From: an uncultured Lachnospiraceae bacterium
Lineage (GTDB): Bacteria; Bacillota; Clostridia; Lachnospirales; Lachnospiraceae
NCBI GenBank assembly: GCA_902803245.1
Contig: CADCPJ010000355.1
Coordinates: 1-8,882, forward strand
DNA: 8,882 bases
Direction of reading: 5' to 3'
Below, one piece after another: positions 1 through 6,653 of the stretch. How positions within the stretch are numbered: the stretch's first letter is position 1; each line of letters starts with the position of its first letter. The notes beneath the pieces are model-generated. The model was not told the DNA's origin. It did not search any database and worked only from the letters and a program-made list of their open reading frames with translations. The position numbers and the translations under genes are program-made.

Positions 1-74
1 CGAAATCACAGCGAAAACCATTCAGAAAACCAGTTCTCTGCCTGATTTTCACTCTGATTTCAGGGGTGCTGAAT

Positions 75-96
75 AGTTACATATTTTCTTGTAACT
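75..96. promoter_or_regulatory. Inverted repeat upstream of the GGDEF-like gene
   Basis: AGTTACA (75-81) and TGTAACT (90-96) form perfect 7-bp arms around an 8-nt AT-rich spacer, about 50 nt before the TTG start of the next gene. It could be an operator or a small leader hairpin. I could not pick a convincing -35/-10 pair in 1-145, so its position relative to the promoter is unknown. Bases 1-74 show nothing else I can support. Confidence 0.4.
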
Positions 97-145
97 GCTC
101 AGGAAAATGGCGCCCGTTCCCGCCGCACAAACAGGAGGTAACGCT

Positions 146-1087
146 TTGGATAATTTTATTTCGCATGCGCCATCTTATGCACAGATCGCGCAGGCTCTGG
201 CAGCAGAATACTTCAGCATCTACTGTGTGGATATTGAGACAGACGGCTTCGTGGAATACGTCTCCCACAGGGATTTTAAGGAACTCCAGGTCGAGGTGGA
301 CGGAGAAAATTTCTTTGAGGCCTGCAGGAAGAACGTCGAGAAGGTCGTTCACCCCGACGACCGCGAGAGGCTTCTTTCTGCCATCGACAAGAAGCATCTC
401 ATCGAAGTGCTCCAGGATGCCCCCTCATTCCACGTCATATACCGGCTTCTCCTTACCAAAGGACCGGTCTATGTCAAGCTGACGGCGATGCTGTACAGCG
501 ACGAAGCGCACAGGTGCATCATTCTCGCATGCAGCGATGTCGACTCCCAGGTGAAGACCGAGACGAAGTACAGCGAGGAGCTCGGGCTCAGCGGGAAAGA
601 GTCCGACAGGGACCTTCTCACCGGCGTCAAGAGCAAATCCGCCTTCACAAAGTCCGAGGAGCTCTACAGCGAGCGCATATCCCGCCTCGACGATCTGGAT
701 TTTGCCATCGCAGTCTGCGATGTCAACGACGTCGATGCGGTCAATACCCGTCTGGGACGGAAGGCAGGGGACCTCTACATCAAGGAGGGCTGCGCCCTCA
801 TCTGCACCATCTTCTGCCACAGCCCCGTGTTCCGGATCAGCGGGGACAAGTTCGCCGCCATTTTAGAAGGCCAGGACTTTGAGCTGAGAGACGAGCTCCT
901 CAACAAGCTGTCCCTCCGCAACCGCATCAACGAGAACACGGGCAGCGTCATCGTGGCAGCCGGCCTGTCCCGCTATCTGCGCTCCAAGGACCTGTCCTTC
1001 CATGACGTCTATGCGCGCGCCGAGGAGGCGATGTACGCGAACAAGGCGGAGCTGAAAGCCCGCGCCGAACAGCGCCGGAAAGGCTGA
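146..1087 (+). CDS. PAS-like / degenerate GGDEF-domain signalling protein
   Basis: About 313 residues, with no signal peptide or membrane segment, so probably cytoplasmic. The N-terminal ~130 residues look PAS-like and include a VHPDDR motif of the kind found in PAS sensors. Residues ~155-305 form a GGDEF-type fold: DLLTG at 156-160, then D192, N200 and D209 at the positions of the conserved metal/base-contacting residues. The signature loop reads SGDKF (232-236) instead of GGDEF/GGEEF, with Lys where the metal-binding acidic residue sits, and there is no obvious RxxD inhibitory site just upstream. Catalytic diguanylate cyclase activity is therefore doubtful; a nucleotide-sensing or protein-interaction role is more likely (inference). 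I chose TTG at 146 because AGGAGG lies at 133-138 with 7-nt spacing; an in-frame ATG at 107 has a much poorer site. The stop falls inside a 9-nt repeat (1082-1117). The gene stands alone and is convergent with hpf. Confidence 0.85.
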   Translation: MDNFISHAPSYAQIAQALAAEYFSIYCVDIETDGFVEYVSHRDFKELQVEVDGENFFEACRKNVEKVVHPDDRERLLSAIDKKHLIEVLQDAPSFHVIYRLLLTKGPVYVKLTAMLYSDEAHRCIILACSDVDSQVKTETKYSEELGLSGKESDRDLLTGVKSKSAFTKSEELYSERISRLDDLDFAIAVCDVNDVDAVNTRLGRKAGDLYIKEGCALICTIFCHSPVFRISGDKFAAILEGQDFELRDELLNKLSLRNRINENTGSVIVAAGLSRYLRSKDLSFHDVYARAEEAMYANKAELKARAEQRRKG

Positions 1088-1117
1088 AAAGGCTGAAAAG
1101 GCTGAAAAGGCTGAAAA
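1082..1117 (+). repeat. 9-nt tandem repeat (GGCTGAAAA)x4 over the stop codon
   Basis: Four perfect copies of GGCTGAAAA span the end of the GGDEF-like gene. In the gene's frame each copy contains TGA, so translation ends in the first. In the +1 frame the same DNA reads KAEKAEKAEKAEKELR and ends at TAA 1128-1130, a plausible charged helical tail. Length change by slippage in whole units would not alter frame; a one-base change upstream would swap tails. Confidence 0.9.
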
Positions 1118-1136
1118 GGAGCTGCGATAAGACAGA

Positions 1137-1162
1137 AAAGGAGAGCCGTCAGGCTCTCCTTT
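1137..1162. terminator. Bidirectional intrinsic terminator
   Basis: AAAGGAGAGCC (1137-1147) pairs perfectly with GGCTCTCCTTT (1152-1162) around a GTCA loop. A-rich and T-rich edges on both sides fit termination in both directions, and it lies exactly between the convergent GGDEF-like gene and hpf. Confidence 0.85.
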
Positions 1163-1193
1163 ATCAGTTCACCGGCAAAACGGCGAAATGCAC

Positions 1194-1721
1194 TTATTCC
1201 TCAGGCTCGATCAGTCCGTATGTCCCGTTCTTCCTGCGGTAGACCACATTCGTGCGGTCTGATTCCGCATTCACGAAGACGAAGAAGCTGTGTCCGAGAA
1301 GCTCCATCTGCACGCAGGCATCCTCCGGATACATCGGCTTGATGTCGAACTTCTTGCTGCGGATGATGCGGATCTCGTCCTCCTCATCGTAGTCATGCTC
1401 GATATAAGCCTGCTGGAAGTTGCCCCCGGACTGGTGCTTGTCAATGATCTTGGTCTTATACTTGTGCAGCTGTCTCTCGATGACTTCTTCCACGAGGTCG
1501 ATGGAGACGTACATGTCGTTGCTGACCTGCTCGGAGCGGATGATGCTCCCCTTCACGGGAATTGTGACTTCTATCTTCTGCCTCTCTTTCTCGATCGAGA
1601 GCGTTACATTGACCTTCGTATCCGGTGTGAAATAGCGCTCAAGTTTGCCGAGCTTGTCCTCCACGGCTTTTCTGAGATTATCGGTGATTTCGATGTTTTT
1701 TCCATAGATCACAAAGTTCAT
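1194..1721 (-). CDS. hpf: Ribosome hibernation promoting factor, long form
   Basis: 175 residues, the size of long-form HPF (YvyD-type). The N-terminal ~100 residues are the S30AE/RaiA domain, which binds the decoding region of the 30S subunit, and the opening MNFVIYGKNIEITDNL is typical. An acidic linker (about 109-116) leads to the C-terminal domain (~118-175; KKFDIKPMYPEDACVQMELLGHSFFVF), which in this family dimerises and joins two 70S ribosomes into inactive 100S particles in stationary phase or starvation. A GTG three codons earlier (1728-1730) also opens the frame, but it is part of the ribosome site GAGGTGA. The ATG at 1719-1721 is 6 nt after that site and matches the family start. 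The gene has its own promoter just beyond hisA, with an inverted repeat at the transcription start. Confidence 0.95.
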   Translation of the reverse strand: MNFVIYGKNIEITDNLRKAVEDKLGKLERYFTPDTKVNVTLSIEKERQKIEVTIPVKGSIIRSEQVSNDMYVSIDLVEEVIERQLHKYKTKIIDKHQSGGNFQQAYIEHDYDEEDEIRIIRSKKFDIKPMYPEDACVQMELLGHSFFVFVNAESDRTNVVYRRKNGTYGLIEPEE

Positions 1722-1745
1722 ACGGGTCACCTCGCCATGATATAT

Positions 1746-1787
1746 TTTAACGAAAATTCAGGCAATTTTGTCCTTGTTTTCGTTAAA
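1746..1787. promoter_or_regulatory. Large inverted repeat at the hpf transcription start
   Basis: TTTAACGAAAA (1746-1756) and TTTTCGTTAAA (1777-1787) are perfect 11-bp arms around 20 nt; inside the loop AGG and CCT can extend the dyad. On the minus strand the outer arm begins just after the -10 box and overlaps the expected +1 (~1784). It could be a repressor operator or a hairpin at the very 5' end of the hpf mRNA. Confidence 0.65.
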
Positions 1788-1790
1788 TTC

Positions 1791-1819
1791 ATTATACTCG
1801 AAGAGTTTGCCATTGTAAA
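1791..1819 (-). promoter_or_regulatory. Sigma-A-like promoter of hpf
   Basis: On the minus strand, TTTACA (1814-1819) is followed after exactly 17 nt by a perfect TATAAT (1791-1796). It starts 9 nt past the hisA stop codon, so hpf can be expressed independently of the dap/his genes. Confidence 0.85.
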
Positions 1820-1827
1820 GTAAAAGA

Positions 1828-2607
1828 CTAAATAAGGCTCCTGTATGGCAGCGTCCCTCCGTAAAGGTCGAGTGCCGAGCCCACCGTGTAGTCAAGAAGC
1901 CCCTCCGAGACCTCCCCAAGATGCCGGATGTCTTCAAGGGAGCGGATCCCGCCCGCATAGGTGATCCTGCACGAATAAGCTGCCGCGGCCCCGCTGAGGA
2001 TGGACAGAAGTCCCTCGTCCATCCCGCTCCCCTTCCCTTCCACATCCACGCCGTGGACGAGAAACTCGTCGCAGGACGCGGAGAGTTCATAAAAGAGCTG
2101 CTCCGTCACCCGTATGCCGCTCATCTTCTGCCAGCGGTCCGTGCAAATGAAATAGGAGGGATCGTCTCTGTCCTTCCTCCTGCAGGAGACGTCGAGCACG
2201 ATGTGTTCCCTTCCGACGCGGTCTTTCAGGCGCTCCAGGCGATCGCAGGCGATTCTCCCGTCCACAAACACGTAGGATGTGACGATCACGTGGCTCGCTC
2301 CGGCATCGATCCACTCCTTCGCGTTCTCCGCCGTGATCCCTCCGCCGACCTGAAGGCCCCCGGGATAGGCTCCAAGCGCGCTTTTCGCCTCGGCCGCCGT
2401 AGCGGGGTAGTGCTCCGAGGACTTTCCGTTCAGAAGGATGACATGGCCTCCGGTCAAACCGTCATCGCGAAAAAGGGCCGCGAGCTCCGCGGCGCTCCTC
2501 TTAGCGACATAGTTCTCGCAGGCCTCATCTCCGTCGTCCCTTAGGGAGCTCCCGACGATCTGTTTCACTTTTCCGTTGTGAATATCAATACATGGACGAA
2601 ATTTCAT
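1828..2607 (-). CDS. hisA: HisA, eukaryotic-type ProFAR isomerase
   Basis: 259 residues. HisA is a cytoplasmic (beta/alpha)8 barrel that isomerises the aminoaldose ProFAR to the aminoketose PRFAR, the fourth step of histidine synthesis. The sequence resembles yeast His6 rather than ordinary bacterial HisA: CIDIHNGKVKQIVG at the N-terminus, LQVGGGI at 85-91, VIVTSYVF, VLDVSCRRK, EFLVHGVDVEG and YAGGIRS near the C-terminus. D8 and D139 fit the two catalytic aspartates, and the GGG (88-90) and AGG (218-220) loops fit phosphate binding. The frame is open upstream to 2679, but those 24 codons are read through a palindrome; ATG 2605-2607 has GAGGTG 8 nt before it and matches the family start. It follows dapB and shares no neighbourhood with other his genes here. 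The palindrome at 2636-2674 may limit read-through from dapB; I saw no clear separate promoter. Confidence 0.92.
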   Translation of the reverse strand: MKFRPCIDIHNGKVKQIVGSSLRDDGDEACENYVAKRSAAELAALFRDDGLTGGHVILLNGKSSEHYPATAAEAKSALGAYPGGLQVGGGITAENAKEWIDAGASHVIVTSYVFVDGRIACDRLERLKDRVGREHIVLDVSCRRKDRDDPSYFICTDRWQKMSGIRVTEQLFYELSASCDEFLVHGVDVEGKGSGMDEGLLSILSGAAAAYSCRITYAGGIRSLEDIRHLGEVSEGLLDYTVGSALDLYGGTLPYRSLI

Positions 2608-2635
2608 CTTGAAGGCACCTCTTCCTCCCGTCAGC

Positions 2636-2674
2636 AAAAGGTGACAATGGGGACAGTCCCCATTGTCACCTTTT
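2636..2674. repeat. 39-nt REP-like perfect palindrome, possible terminator
   Basis: The 19-nt arm AAAAGGTGACAATGGGGAC (2636-2654) is repeated perfectly in inverted form at 2656-2674 around a single A. T-tracts lie on both sides (six T on the plus strand, four on the minus), so it can act as an intrinsic terminator between dapB and hisA. Such a long perfect GC-centred palindrome with TGTCACC ends looks like a dispersed REP/miniature element rather than a gene-specific terminator. That is inference; copy number elsewhere cannot be seen here. Confidence 0.85.
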
Positions 2675-2688
2675 TTCACATTTTTACA

Positions 2689-3444
2689 TCACCCGATCAC
2701 ATCCGACATGTCGTAGAGCCCCGGGCCCCTGCCGGCCAGGAACTTCGCGGCGGCAAATGCGCCCTTTGCGAAGATCGCGCGGGAGTAGGCGGTGTGCTTC
2801 AGTTCGATCACTTCATCCTGTCCCGCGAAGAGGACGTCATGGACGCCGACAATCGTTCCGCCGCGGACGGAAGAGATCCCGATCTCCTTCGGATTCCGGC
2901 TCTCCATCCTCTCGTGCCTGCCGTAAGTGTATGTATAGTTCTCCCCGGCGCCCTCCGCGATGCTTTCAGCCAGCATGAGGGCCGTCCCGCTCGGGGCATC
3001 CAGCTTTCTCCTGTGGTGCTCCTCGATGATCTCCGGGTCAAATCCGTTTGGCGTAAGGACCTTCGCGGCGTCCCGGATCAGCTTCATGAGAAGGTTGATG
3101 CCAAGGGACATATTTCCCGAGCGGAGGATCGCGACCTGACCGGATGCCTCCCGGATGGCATTTACCTGACCGTCGCTCAGCCCCGTCGTGCAGATCACCA
3201 TGGGAATCGACCGCTCGGTGCCGTAGGCGATCAGGGCGTCAACCGCAGATGCCGTCGAGAAATCCACGATGACATCCGCCGCCTCCGTGCACTCACAAAG
3301 CGTGCGGTAGACCGGGAAGTCCTGACAGGCCTCCCCGAAGGCGTCCACGCCCGCGACGATCTTCACATCCGGATCCGCCGACGCAATCTCAGAAACCACG
3401 CGGCCCATATGTCCGCACGCGCCGTGGAGAATCACACTGATCAT
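2689..3444 (-). CDS. dapB: 4-hydroxy-tetrahydrodipicolinate reductase
   Basis: 251 residues, the usual size. DapB reduces 4-hydroxy-tetrahydrodipicolinate to tetrahydrodipicolinate with NAD(P)H, the second committed step toward diaminopimelate and lysine. The N-terminal Rossmann domain has the dinucleotide motif GACGHMGR (8-15). The substrate domain carries the family hallmark EEHHRRKLDAPSGTA (141-155), with the catalytic His-His pair (143-144) and Lys147. The start ATG is preceded by AGGAGG (3455-3460) with 10-nt spacing. It lies 143 nt downstream of dapA on the same strand with no clear promoter between, so the two probably share a transcript; the spacer is full of hairpins. Confidence 0.97.
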   Translation of the reverse strand: MISVILHGACGHMGRVVSEIASADPDVKIVAGVDAFGEACQDFPVYRTLCECTEAADVIVDFSTASAVDALIAYGTERSIPMVICTTGLSDGQVNAIREASGQVAILRSGNMSLGINLLMKLIRDAAKVLTPNGFDPEIIEEHHRRKLDAPSGTALMLAESIAEGAGENYTYTYGRHERMESRNPKEIGISSVRGGTIVGVHDVLFAGQDEVIELKHTAYSRAIFAKGAFAAAKFLAGRGPGLYDMSDVIG

Positions 3445-3587
3445 ATCTCTTATGCCTCCTCCCTGCAGCCACTTCTGCTGCAGATGCCTGACTTACTGAT
3501 GCCCTGCGGGGCATCATGCTCTGTCTCCTTATGACGGAAACGGACACTTGGAGTCCGCTTAAAATCCATATTCGGGAAGTATTTCCT
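3445..3587 (-). other. Structured dapA-dapB spacer with three hairpins and a small ORF
   Basis: Three hairpins lie in series. The first is CGGAC (3541-3545) with GTCCG (3553-3557), extendable with a wobble pair to about 8 bp. The second is TGATGCCC (3497-3504) with GGGCATCA (3509-3516), loop TGCG. The third is CTGCAGC (3463-3469) with GCTGCAG (3477-3483), ending 2 nt before the dapB ribosome site. None has a strong T-tract on the minus strand. A 42-codon frame (ATG 3515-3517 to stop 3389-3391) has AAGGAG (3525-3530) 7 nt before it and overlaps the dapB start in another frame. I do not recognise its peptide; it may be a coupling or leader ORF, or chance. Confidence 0.5.
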
Positions 3588-4472
3588 TCAGAGCACACCG
3601 TACTCGATCATCGCCTGTTTCAGCAGCTCCTGATGATCCGCCTCCATCACAGTCAGCGGAAGTCGCGGAGCGCCCACTTGGAAGCCCTGGAGACTCAGAG
3701 CGGCCTTGACCGGAATGGGATTGACCTCACTAAAAAGCTGCCGGATGAGCTTAAGAGCCCTGATCTGAAGCGCAGCGGCCTTTGTGTAGTCGCCGTTCAG
3801 GCAGGCCTCAGTGATGTCGTGCGTCTGCCTCGGAGCGACGTTGGAGAGAACCGAGATGACCCCGATGCCGCCGAGCGACATGATGGGCACGATCTGGTCG
3901 TCATTTCCCGAATAGACGTCGAGGCTTCCCGCGCTCAGCTCGATGGTCTCAGCCACCTGGCTGATGTTGCCGGATGCCTCCTTGATGGCGGCGACATTTT
4001 TCACGTTTTTGCCGAGCCATGCAGCAGTCGCCGGGAGGATATTGGAGCCCGTTCTCGAGGGCACGTTATAAAGGATGCTCGGGATATTGACGGACTCCGC
4101 TATGGTCTTAAAATGCTCCTTAAGCCCGTTCTGCGTCGCCTTGTTGTAATACGGCGCCACGAGAAGCAGGCCGTCCGCGCCCGCCTTCTCGGCCTCCCTG
4201 GACATCATGACCGCGTGGGCGGTATTGTTCGATCCCGTTCCTCCGATCACCGGGATGCGCTTCGCCGTCTTCTCCACCGCGAAGCGGATCGCCTCGATGT
4301 GCTCGTCGTCGTCGAGGGTCGGCGCCTCGCCCGATGTCCCCACCGCGATGATGGCGTCCGTGCCGTGGGCGATCTGGTCCTCGATCAGCTCGCCGAATAC
4401 CTCATAGTTGATCTCTCCGTTTTCCTTCATCGGCGTCACGATGGCCACGCCGGCGCCCTTAAATATTGCCAT
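3588..4472 (-). CDS. dapA: 4-hydroxy-tetrahydrodipicolinate synthase
   Basis: 294 residues, the normal DapA length. It condenses pyruvate with aspartate semialdehyde to 4-hydroxy-tetrahydrodipicolinate, the branch point to lysine and diaminopimelate; it is a TIM barrel, usually a tetramer, and cytoplasmic. Visible motifs are AVGTSGEAPTL (43-53, with the Thr-Thr/Ser relay region), YYNKATQ (108-114), LYNVPSRTG with Tyr135, and AAIKEASGN with the Schiff-base Lys164. The frame is open to 4547, but ATG 4470-4472 has AAGGAGA 6 nt upstream and matches the family start, so the 25-residue extension is rejected. A promoter (4549-4578) lies between it and typA. The leader is only ~70 nt, too short for a lysine riboswitch. 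Confidence 0.97.
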   Translation of the reverse strand: MAIFKGAGVAIVTPMKENGEINYEVFGELIEDQIAHGTDAIIAVGTSGEAPTLDDDEHIEAIRFAVEKTAKRIPVIGGTGSNNTAHAVMMSREAEKAGADGLLLVAPYYNKATQNGLKEHFKTIAESVNIPSILYNVPSRTGSNILPATAAWLGKNVKNVAAIKEASGNISQVAETIELSAGSLDVYSGNDDQIVPIMSLGGIGVISVLSNVAPRQTHDITEACLNGDYTKAAALQIRALKLIRQLFSEVNPIPVKAALSLQGFQVGAPRLPLTVMEADHQELLKQAMIEYGVL

Positions 4473-4548
4473 ATCTGGTCTCCTTCTCGAAAAGAGTGCC
4501 TTATTTGTCCCACTGCTGCAGTCATTGTTACAGTCGTTATAGAACAAA

Positions 4549-4578
4549 ACTATATCATCACTGAAGCGGTCACTGCAA
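4549..4578 (-). promoter_or_regulatory. Probable promoter of dapA
   Basis: On the minus strand TTGCAG (4573-4578) is followed after 18 nt by TATAGT (4549-4554). Transcription would begin near 4542, giving a leader of about 70 nt. It sits 31 nt downstream of the typA minisatellite. Confidence 0.65.
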
Positions 4579-4609
4579 GATAGTTTCGCTCCTTATCGGC
4601 AAAATGCGG

Positions 4610-4721
4610 CCGCTCATCTTAAGCCGCTTGTTTTAAGCTGCTCATATTCAGCGGCTCATCTTAAGCTGCTCGTTTTAAGCCGCTCATCTTAAGCCGCTCA
4701 TATTCAGCGGCTCATATTCGC
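4610..4721. repeat. 14-nt tandem repeat (8 copies) at the typA 3' end
   Basis: Eight contiguous 14-nt units follow the plus-strand consensus CCGCTCATCTTAAG. Variants are TTGTTTTAAG/TCGTTTTAAG and TCATATTCAG, and the arrangement suggests block duplications: units 3-4 resemble 7-8, and the two TTTTAAG units recur three units apart. The last two units overlap the final codons and stop of typA (residues NMSR). AGCCGCT and AGCGGCT in neighbouring units are complementary, so the transcript can form repeated 7-bp hairpins with 7-nt loops. There is no T-tract, so it is not a classic terminator. Confidence 0.9.
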
Positions 4722-6536
4722 GCGCTTCCGGAGCCTCGAATCGAGGATCTTTTTCCGGATCCTGAGCGAATTGGGCGTGACCTCAAGGAGCTCGTCCGTA
4801 TCTATGAAATCCATCGCCTGTTCGAGCGACATGATCCTCGGCGGCGTGAGCGTCAGGGCTTCGTCCGCGCTGGAGGACCTGGTGTTGGTCAGGTGCTTCG
4901 TCTTGCAGACGTTGATCTCGATCTCCTCCGGCTTTGCGCTCTCGCCGACCACCATGCCGGCATAGACCTTTGTTCCCGGCGTAATAAAGAGCGCGCCCCT
5001 CTCCTGGGCCGCAAACAGCCCGTATGTCACGGCCTCACCCGCCTCGAATGCGATGAGCGACCCGTTCTTCCTGTAGCTGATGTCCCCCTTGTAAGGCGCA
5101 TAGCCGTCAAATGTCGTGTTGAGAACGCCCGTCCCTTTTGTCGCGGTGAGGAAGGGCCCGTGGAACCCGATCAGGCCGCGGGAGGGAATCCCGAACTCGA
5201 GCCTCGTCGTCCCGTCCGCCAGGGTGCTCATGCCCTGCAGCTCCCCTTTTCTCTCGGCAAGCATGCTGATCACCGTTCCCGAGTAATCCTGGGGGACGTC
5301 CACATAGGCGATCTCTATGGGCTCCAGCTTTCTCCCCTGCTCGTCATTTTTGAAAATGACTTCTGCCTTGCTGACCGCAAACTCGTACCCTTCGCGCCGC
5401 ATTTTCTCGATCAGGACGGACAGGTGCAGCTCGCCTCTGCCGGCCACGCGGAAGGTGTCGGTGCTCTCCGTGTCGGAGACGCGCAGGGATACGTCCGTGT
5501 TCAGCTCCCTAAGGAGCCTCTCCCGGATCTGTCTCGATGTGCAGTACTTGCCCTCAAGTCCCGCGAACGGGCTGTCGTTGACAATGAAGTTCATGGCGAT
5601 CGTGGGCTCGGAGATCTTCTGGAAGGGAATCGCCCTGATGCTGTCCGCGGAACAGATCGTGTCGCCGATCTGGAGGTCGCCGATTCCGGAGATCGCCACA
5701 ATCGAGCCGATCTCCGCCCTCTGGACGTCCACCTTCTTCAGCCCGTCGAACTCGTAGAGCTTTGTGATGCGGGTCTTCTCCTTCACTTCGGGGTTGTGAA
5801 AATTCACCCGGACAATCTCCTGTCCCACGGCGATGGAGCCGTTGTCCACTTTGCCGATTCCGATGCGCCCCACATATTCGTTGTAATCGATTGTGGAAAT
5901 GAGCACCTGCGTTCCGCTGTCCGGATCACCTTTCGGCGCCGGGATGTATTCAAGAATCGTGTCAAAGAGAGGCTTTAAGTCCACAGGGTCGTCCCCGAGG
6001 TCGCGGACACAGGTGCCCTCTCTCGCCGATGCGTAGAGGAACGGGCACTCCAGCTGGTCGTCGGAGGCGTCGAGATCCATCATGAGCTCGAGCGTCTCAT
6101 CCACCACCTCCTCCGGTCTCGCCTCCGAGCGGTCGATCTTGTTGATGCAGACGATGACCGGGAGGGAGAGGTCAAGGGCCTTTTTCAGCACGAACTTCGT
6201 CTGGGGCATCGTTCCCTCAAATGCGTCCACAAGCAGGATCACGCCATTCACCATCTTGAGTACGCGCTCCACCTCTCCTCCGAAATCCGCATGCCCGGGC
6301 GTGTCGACAATATTGATCTTCACGCCGTTGTAAGTGATTGCGGTGTTCTTGGACAGGATCGTGATTCCGCGCTCCCTCTCGATGTCGCCGGAGTCCATGA
6401 CCCGCTCCTCCACTTCCTGGTTTTCGCGGAAAGCGCCGCTCTGCTTCAGCATGCCGTCCACAAGGGTCGTCTTGCCGTGGTCGACGTGGGCGATAATCGC
6501 GATGTTACGGATATCCTCTCTTACTTTGACACTCAT
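4704..6536 (-). CDS. typA: TypA/BipA ribosome-associated GTPase
   Basis: 610 residues, the family's normal size. TypA is a translational GTPase related to EF-G/LepA that binds 70S ribosomes (or ppGpp-bound 30S) and supports ribosome assembly and growth under cold and stress. The G domain shows G1 AHVDHGKTT (16-24), G2 RGITI (56-60), G3 DTPGHADF (78-85), G4 NKID (132-135) and G5 SARE. Domains II, III and V and the TypA-specific C-terminal domain follow (SRGLIGFHGPFLTATKGTG, then GDISYRKNGSLIAFEAGEAVTYGL). The ATG at 6534-6536 gives the conserved MSVKVREDIRNIAIIAHVDHG start; AGGAG is very near (3 nt), with AAGGGA further out. The frame is open to a TTG at 6629, but that would translate hairpin leader sequence. 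The C-terminus RKRANMSR ends in a 14-nt repeat unit. Confidence 0.97.
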   Translation of the reverse strand: MSVKVREDIRNIAIIAHVDHGKTTLVDGMLKQSGAFRENQEVEERVMDSGDIERERGITILSKNTAITYNGVKINIVDTPGHADFGGEVERVLKMVNGVILLVDAFEGTMPQTKFVLKKALDLSLPVIVCINKIDRSEARPEEVVDETLELMMDLDASDDQLECPFLYASAREGTCVRDLGDDPVDLKPLFDTILEYIPAPKGDPDSGTQVLISTIDYNEYVGRIGIGKVDNGSIAVGQEIVRVNFHNPEVKEKTRITKLYEFDGLKKVDVQRAEIGSIVAISGIGDLQIGDTICSADSIRAIPFQKISEPTIAMNFIVNDSPFAGLEGKYCTSRQIRERLLRELNTDVSLRVSDTESTDTFRVAGRGELHLSVLIEKMRREGYEFAVSKAEVIFKNDEQGRKLEPIEIAYVDVPQDYSGTVISMLAERKGELQGMSTLADGTTRLEFGIPSRGLIGFHGPFLTATKGTGVLNTTFDGYAPYKGDISYRKNGSLIAFEAGEAVTYGLFAAQERGALFITPGTKVYAGMVVGESAKPEEIEINVCKTKHLTNTRSSSADEALTLTPPRIMSLEQAMDFIDTDELLEVTPNSLRIRKKILDSRLRKRANMSR

Positions 6537-6580
6537 CTTCTCCTGATCCCTTTTTCTCTTCTTCGATTCTCTTATTCTGC

Positions 6581-6653
6581 CCCCCGATCTTTGATCGGGG
6601 GAGCCCGTCGCGGCTTTGAGCGACTTCAAAGCTTCTTCTTTATGAAGAAGCTT
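6581..6653 (-). promoter_or_regulatory. Structured 5' leader of typA (three hairpins)
   Basis: In transcript order: AAGCTTCTTC/GAAGAAGCTT (6629-6638 with 6644-6653, loop of 5); GTCGC/GCGAC (6607-6611 with 6620-6624); and CCCCCGATC/GATCGGGGG (6581-6589 with 6593-6601, 3-nt loop). They fill the ~130-nt leader between the promoter and the ribosome site. None is followed on the minus strand by a T-tract, so they are not plain terminators. A role in mRNA stability or temperature- or ribosome-linked control is possible but inferred. Confidence 0.7.

Noticed and set aside
2578..3534. Long plus-strand open frames opposite dapB, dapA (3516-4583) and typA (4893-5978)
   Set aside because: They are antisense shadows of well-recognised genes in GC-rich DNA, with no family resemblance and no convincing ribosome sites.
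4473..4703. Lysine riboswitch upstream of dapA
   Set aside because: The promoter leaves a leader of only ~70 nt, with no L-box-like helices; the rest of the gap is the minisatellite.
4610..4721. CRISPR array
   Set aside because: Units are 14 nt, contiguous and without spacers, so this is a tandem repeat.
6537..6629. N-terminal extension of TypA (31 codons)
   Set aside because: It would translate the hairpin leader from a TTG without a ribosome site; the family start is at 6536. Similar extensions of DapA and HisA were rejected for the same kind of reason.
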